Part shown: piece after piece, positions 59,737 to 64,000 of the stretch | Layout of the letters: every line of letters starts with the position of its first letter | Numbering within the stretch: position 1 is the stretch's first letter | Source: Sorex araneus | Lineage: Eukaryota; Chordata; Mammalia; Eulipotyphla; Soricidae | Reading direction: 5' to 3' | Length of the DNA stretch: 64,000 nt | NCBI RefSeq assembly: GCF_027595985.1 | Contig: NC_073307.1 | Location: 12,034,432 to 12,098,431 of the forward strand | Translations under genes and position numbers: made by a program | Notes under the pieces: model-generated | What the model was told of the DNA's origin: nothing | The model's input: the letters and a program-made list of their open reading frames with translations, nothing else | Databases searched by the model: none

Positions 59737-59983
59737 AGTGACTGTCACTGTCATCCCATTGCTCATCGATTTGCTCGAGAGGGCATCTGTGACGTCTCCA
59801 TTGTGAGACTTGTTGTTGCTGTTTTTGGCATATTGAATACGCCATGGGTAGTTTGCCAGGCTCTGCCGTGCGGGCGAGATACTCTCCGTAGCTTGCTGGG
59901 CTCTTGGAGGGGGCGGAGGAATCGAACCCAGGTTGGCCGCGTGCAAGGCAAATGCCCTACCCACTGTGCTATCGCTCCAGCCC
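59737..59983 (-). mobile_element. Class B SINE, full length
   Basis: GTTTATATC is present at 59728-59736 and 59984-59992. Near-consensus body with ATCGATTTGCTCGAGAGGGC and a complete head ending CTATCGCTCCAGCCC. Confidence 0.95.
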
Positions 59984-60061
59984 GTTTATATCTGTAGCAT
60001 TACCAATTCATGGGGGTTTGGGGGAATGTAATGATAAGGAGAGCTTAAGAAATACTCTCCT

Positions 60062-60245
60062 AACCTGGCTCTTAGCTCAAGTGGTTGAGTACATGCTTAG
60101 TATCTGTGAGACCCCAGGTTCAGTTCCTGACACTGCAGGACCTTCCAAGCAATGCTTGTGTGGCCCTGGAGTTCCCCAAATACCAAGCCATCAGGCTGCA
60201 TCTCAGAGCCTAGCATCACTAGGAGTGACCTTTACTAAAAGCATT
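60062..60245 (+). mobile_element. Very old SINE-like repeat
   Basis: GCTCAAGTGGTTGAGTACAT, CCCCAGGTTCAGTTCCTGAC and an AGGAGTGACC end, with an A-rich tail near 60245. Resembles the layout at 37490-37690. Confidence 0.45.
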
Positions 60246-60984
60246 AAAAAACAAAAAAGAAAAGAACTTTATTGGCAAGAAGACAACGTAAGCTAGCAAG
60301 CTAATCTGGCCAGCATTGGCTATAGATGAAAGTTCAGAAAGAGGAAGTTGGCATCTGGTTTTATACCGAATAGTAAGACTGACAGAACAATTTATTTTTC
60401 CAGGGAAAATCATGCATGTTTATGAGGGGGAAGGGAGGGCATGTATAGTTGAGGAACATGCAATGAATACACAGGATCATGCATTGCATGTATAGGCATA
60501 GCGATGAAATGTTAGTAGCTGGTTGGTTTTTTTTGTTTTGTTTCAGTATGATGATGAGGGCAAGGTCTGTCAGTCAGGGTGGGATCCGGGATCCAACGCA
60601 GTCACCACTGATCAGCTCTCTCCAGCTTGGGGCCTGGGGTTATTCTCAGTACAGAAGTATATCTTGGTCCAAGCCAAAAGAATGTCTCCCTGGGAGGGGA
60701 GGGATTGTCACATATCATCTAAACTACAAGCTTCTGGTCAGTGGGGTTTTTCCTCTAATTTCTCTAATTCCAGAGACTCTCAGTTTTGACAAGAAGGAAA
60801 AGGGTGCAGAGTTACACAGAGTTTTGCTTATTTGCTTACAAAAGAAACTGGACACTAGGAAATTCCAAGTTAGCTATTTACTAGCTCTTTACCCAATGGC
60901 TACATAAGTTAATTTTCAAGGTTGAGTTTTTTTGCATCTTACATTGAGGGAAACAGGCAGCACGTCTCTAAGGTCTTGATTTAA
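60246..60984. other. Intronic unique sequence
   Basis: Nothing recognised. Confidence 0.5.
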
Positions 60985-62015
60985 GAGGAGTCTTCAGTGT
61001 CAATGGCAAATAATACTAAAAAAAAAGGTAGAAATAAATGGGACTGCATCAAACTACACATGTCTGCACTACAAAAGAAATGAAGACTACAATATAAAGG
61101 TTATAAAGATATAATAAAATGTTATCAGAAAATATTTGGACACCACACATAAGATAAAAGCTAATATTTAACATATATAAAGCATTCTCAAAGGTCAGCA
61201 ACAAGAGCAACAACAAAACACAACCCCTTCAAAAATAGAAGATGAGATTAACAGAAACTCCATGGTGACATAAAAATGGCCAATAGACATATGAAAATGT
61301 TCATCATCACTGATTATCAGGGGAATGCAAATAAAAGCAACAGTGAAACATCACCTCCCTCCCTGCCCCCCCTGCAAAAATGCTCTATATCAAGAAAACT
61401 GGTGGGGATATGGCAGAAATGGAACGCTCATTCACTGCTGGCAGGGCTGCTGCTTGGTTCAGCCTTTTTGGGGAACAGTTTGGAGGCTTCTAGAAATATA
61501 AATAGAGCTTCCATACAACACTGCAGTTCCTCTCCTGGGCATCTACTCTAAGAACACAAACACTTTAGTCTGAAAGAACATGTGCATATCTCTGTTCATT
61601 GCGGTATTATTATTCTAATAGCTGAAATCTGGAAGCAACACAAGTGACCAACAGTAGATGCATGGAGATTGGGTGTTGGCACACTGTATGGTTGGAACCT
61701 AATCATGAACAGCTTTCATTCACAGTGATTCGGTTAAAAAATTAAAAAGAAATTGTGGGATATATACACAGTGGAATTCTATTCAGCTATGGGAAAAGCT
61801 AAAAACTTGAAATTCGCTACAAGTTAAGTGGAATTGCATGGATTTCTGTTAGGAAAAATTTAAAAAATAGCCTCTTTCTCATTTGTGGAGTATAAGGAAA
61901 CAGGAGTTAGACAGTCCCCAACTGATACAAAATTTTGGCCTGGAGAGAGGCAGTGGGAAAGGATTTGAATTAATTAGGAACCTCAATTTTGAGGTTACAA
62001 ACTGAATTTTAGAGC
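60985..62015 (+). mobile_element. Sense L1 fragment (C-terminal ORF2 and 3' region) with an internal L1 tail
   Basis: Typical ORF2 3' sequence: GGGACTGCATCAAACTACAC, TGGCCAATAGACATATGAAA, CAGGGGAATGCAAATAAAA, GGAACAGTTTGGAGGCTTC and GTTCATTGCGGTATTATTAT. At about 61665-61747 an L1 3'-terminal tail (CTGTATGGTTGGAACC, CACAGTGATTCGG, A-rich) interrupts it. ORF2 then resumes as AAATTGTGGGATATATACAC. Frames are broken; it is inactive. Confidence 0.85.
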
Positions 62016-62257
62016 ACTTATTTATCATTTTTGGTAGTACATACCCATATTAAATTTCCCATCATTAATAATAATGTGTTCATATGCTCTCAGTTCTCTA
62101 AGACAACACTGTAATATGCGTTATCTTTACAACACTCCTAGGTAAACAGATAGGATGAGTGGCATGAACGTAAGTGTGAGAGAGCATCGGTTTTGTCCTT
62201 ATTCCATTTCATAGGTGCTTCATCTGAAGATAGAAATTATAAGATCTTGTATACTTT

Positions 62258-62459
62258 GACCTGGGTTTGATTCCTCCATCCCTCTCGGAGAGCCCGGCAA
62301 GCTACCGACAGTATCCCGCCTGCACGGCAGAGCCTGGCAAGCTACCCGTGGCATATTCGATATGCCAAAAACAGTAACAATGAGTCTCACAACGGAGACG
62401 TTACTGGTGCCCACTCGAGGAAATTGATGAGCAGTGGGATAACAGTGATACAGTGACAG
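62258..62459 (+). mobile_element. Class B SINE, 5'-truncated, with target-site duplication
   Basis: TGTATACTT occurs at 62249-62257 and 62460-62468. The copy starts at the B-box (CCTGGGTTTGATTCC) and has a complete body and ACAGTGATACAGTGACAG tail. The A-box half of the head is absent. Confidence 0.9.
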
Positions 62460-62468
62460 TGTATACTT

Positions 62469-63148
62469 GTTATGAAGAATGAAAGAGAGTAATATATCCA
62501 TACTTCCCGTTCATTCCCTGCTTTCTCATGCAGATTCAATTCATCTGTTTGTTTGAGAAGTAATAACATATTTTTATTTTAAAAGCAGTTTTTATTTCAT
62601 AAAATGCAAATTATACCAATTCTTGAAGTTGGAAACATTGGGAAACAACATATGGGAAATAAATGAAGATTTAACTACAAAGTTTAAGAGTCTAAACTAA
62701 GCCAGATTTAAAGATATGACCATGATAACCAGCAATTATAATGAGCTTCTTAATATTTTATCCCAGAATGAAAACTTCCCTACCCAGTCTCGGGCTAAAT
62801 GGGGGATAACCCACTCTGCTAAGTTTACTAGATGGAGTCACTAAGGTTATGTGCTATGCTAGGGGTTTCCTCAGTGGGGACTGGACTGAGCTGGTATTGT
62901 TCTCTTTGTTCTACCAGTCTCAGCATACAGACCGGTCTCTCATTCTCCTCTTGGAAGACCCAGTGAGAAGTGGTGACTTTGTATACTTGTTATACTACCT
63001 TGCCCTCCATGGGGAGAGTTCCAAGTGGAGACTGGAAATCCCCTTTTACTACTCTGAGGATTATTTTCAAGATAGATTTTGAACAAGAGATGGAAGAGAT
63101 CTATCCATCATTTGACCTACAAATTCAAGTTGAAAGAGATAGATTAGT
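62469..63148. other. Intronic unique sequence
   Basis: Nothing recognised. Confidence 0.5.
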
Positions 63149-63165
63149 CTCATCAAGACTTATCA

Positions 63166-63407
63166 TCATCATTGTCATCCCGTTGTTCATCGATTTGCTC
63201 AAGCGGGCACCAGTAACATCTCCATTGTGAGACTTCTTGGTACTGTTTTTGGCATATAAAATATGCCACGGGTAGCTTTCCAGCCTCTGCCATGCGAGTG
63301 AGGTACTCCCGGTAGCTTGCCGGGCTCTCCTAGAAGGGCGGAGGAATCGAACCTGGGTCGGCCACATACAAGGCAAAGGCCCTACCTGCTGTGCTATCAC
63401 TCCAGCC
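63166..63407 (-). mobile_element. Class B SINE, full length, 17-bp target-site duplication
   Basis: CTCATCAAGACTTATCA is repeated perfectly at 63149-63165 and 63408-63424. The tail side reads TCATCATTGTCATCCCGTTG, so the terminal repeats differ from the usual ACAGTG form. Confidence 0.96.
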
Positions 63408-63424
63408 CTCATCAAGACTTATCA

Positions 63425-64000
63425 CATATAAATGATTCCTTCTCTCCAGATAGTGAAATTTAATAAAGTAGTTCTTTTAAATTTTTATAGTTACATGGTA
63501 CCTAAGCTTTTTAATTTATGAGAAAAGTTGGTTGTCCTGTCCGAATCCAAGTTATTTGTAATTATGTATTCTGAACTCCCACTAATTTTGCAGACAATTC
63601 TAAAATCCCTTTCCAATATTATAAATTTGTGAAAATGTGAGAAATAATGTAATAGGAGCACTCTGTAAACATATATATTAAATCTTGTCATTTTAATGTT
63701 GCTAGATAGTATTTTAGTTGATAATTTTGGAATTGGCATTTAGCTCACTTTCCAGATGAAACAATTGAGTGCATTTCCCATTATTACATGTATAGGTGAC
63801 AAATGAGAATTTAGTATCTTACGGCAGTGCTACTAATATATTCAATTTATAAAGTATTTTATGTGTCAGAACCTATGCCAAATTCTTTATAAAACTTCAG
63901 TAGTATAGCAACCTGAAAGGAATTATCATCCACATTTTATAAAGGAGAAAAATGAAATGCAGAGATGTTGACTTATTTTCCCAAAATTATATAGGTTGAA
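63425..64000. other. Intronic unique sequence to window edge
   Basis: AT-rich, nothing recognised. Confidence 0.5.

Overview
The window is ordinary nuclear DNA of a placental mammal, most likely a shrew (Soricidae, Sorex-like). The main clue is the dominant repeat: dozens of copies of a tRNA-derived SINE whose head reads GGGGCTGGAGCGATAGCACA, with recognisable pol III A- and B-boxes. I recall this element as typical of shrew genomes. That is memory, not a database search. L1 3' ends of one recurring lineage and an old MLT1-type LTR also indicate a mammalian genome. There is no operon, CRISPR array, phage or bacterial sequence.

Only one functional protein-coding exon is supported: the first coding exon of SYNPO2 (synaptopodin 2, myopodin) at 8678-8782 on the + strand. 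It encodes the first 35 residues, the start of the N-terminal PDZ domain, and ends at a clean splice donor. It lies in a CpG island (about 8425-8790). A MEF2-type site and an E-box sit about 350 bp upstream of the ATG, which fits a muscle gene. Everything from 8783 to the right edge reads as SYNPO2 intron 1; exon 2 was not found. The left 8 kb is 5' flank.

Left flank (1-8300): an 81-bp perfect direct repeat around an 809-bp segment that carries an unidentified 115-codon frame; an MLT1 LTR split by a SINE; and a low-complexity, purine-rich old repeat interrupted by three SINE insertions. One of those is a 68-bp head-only copy with its own target-site duplication.

Intron (8783-64000): mostly AT-rich unique sequence loaded with retroposons. 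Two SINE classes share the same tRNA-like head. Class A has a GTGTGACCCAAAAAGCAAAA 3' end and an A-rich tail. Class B has a different body and a tail of ACAGTG-like repeats instead of poly(A). L1 copies are 5'-truncated, some to the last 80-165 bp, and several have perfect target-site duplications. Two retrocopies stand out. One is an RPL29 processed pseudogene (44802-45341), fused at its 5' end to a class B SINE fragment and at its 3' end to a second dispersed repeat. The other is a recent 3'-UTR fragment of an unknown mRNA with a 33-35-nt poly(A) tract (33401-33627).

I found no undescribed molecular system. The points worth following are retroposition products: the SINE/RPL29/repeat chimera, the head-only and tail-only retroposons, the poly(A)-less SINE class, and the 81-bp duplication at the left edge.
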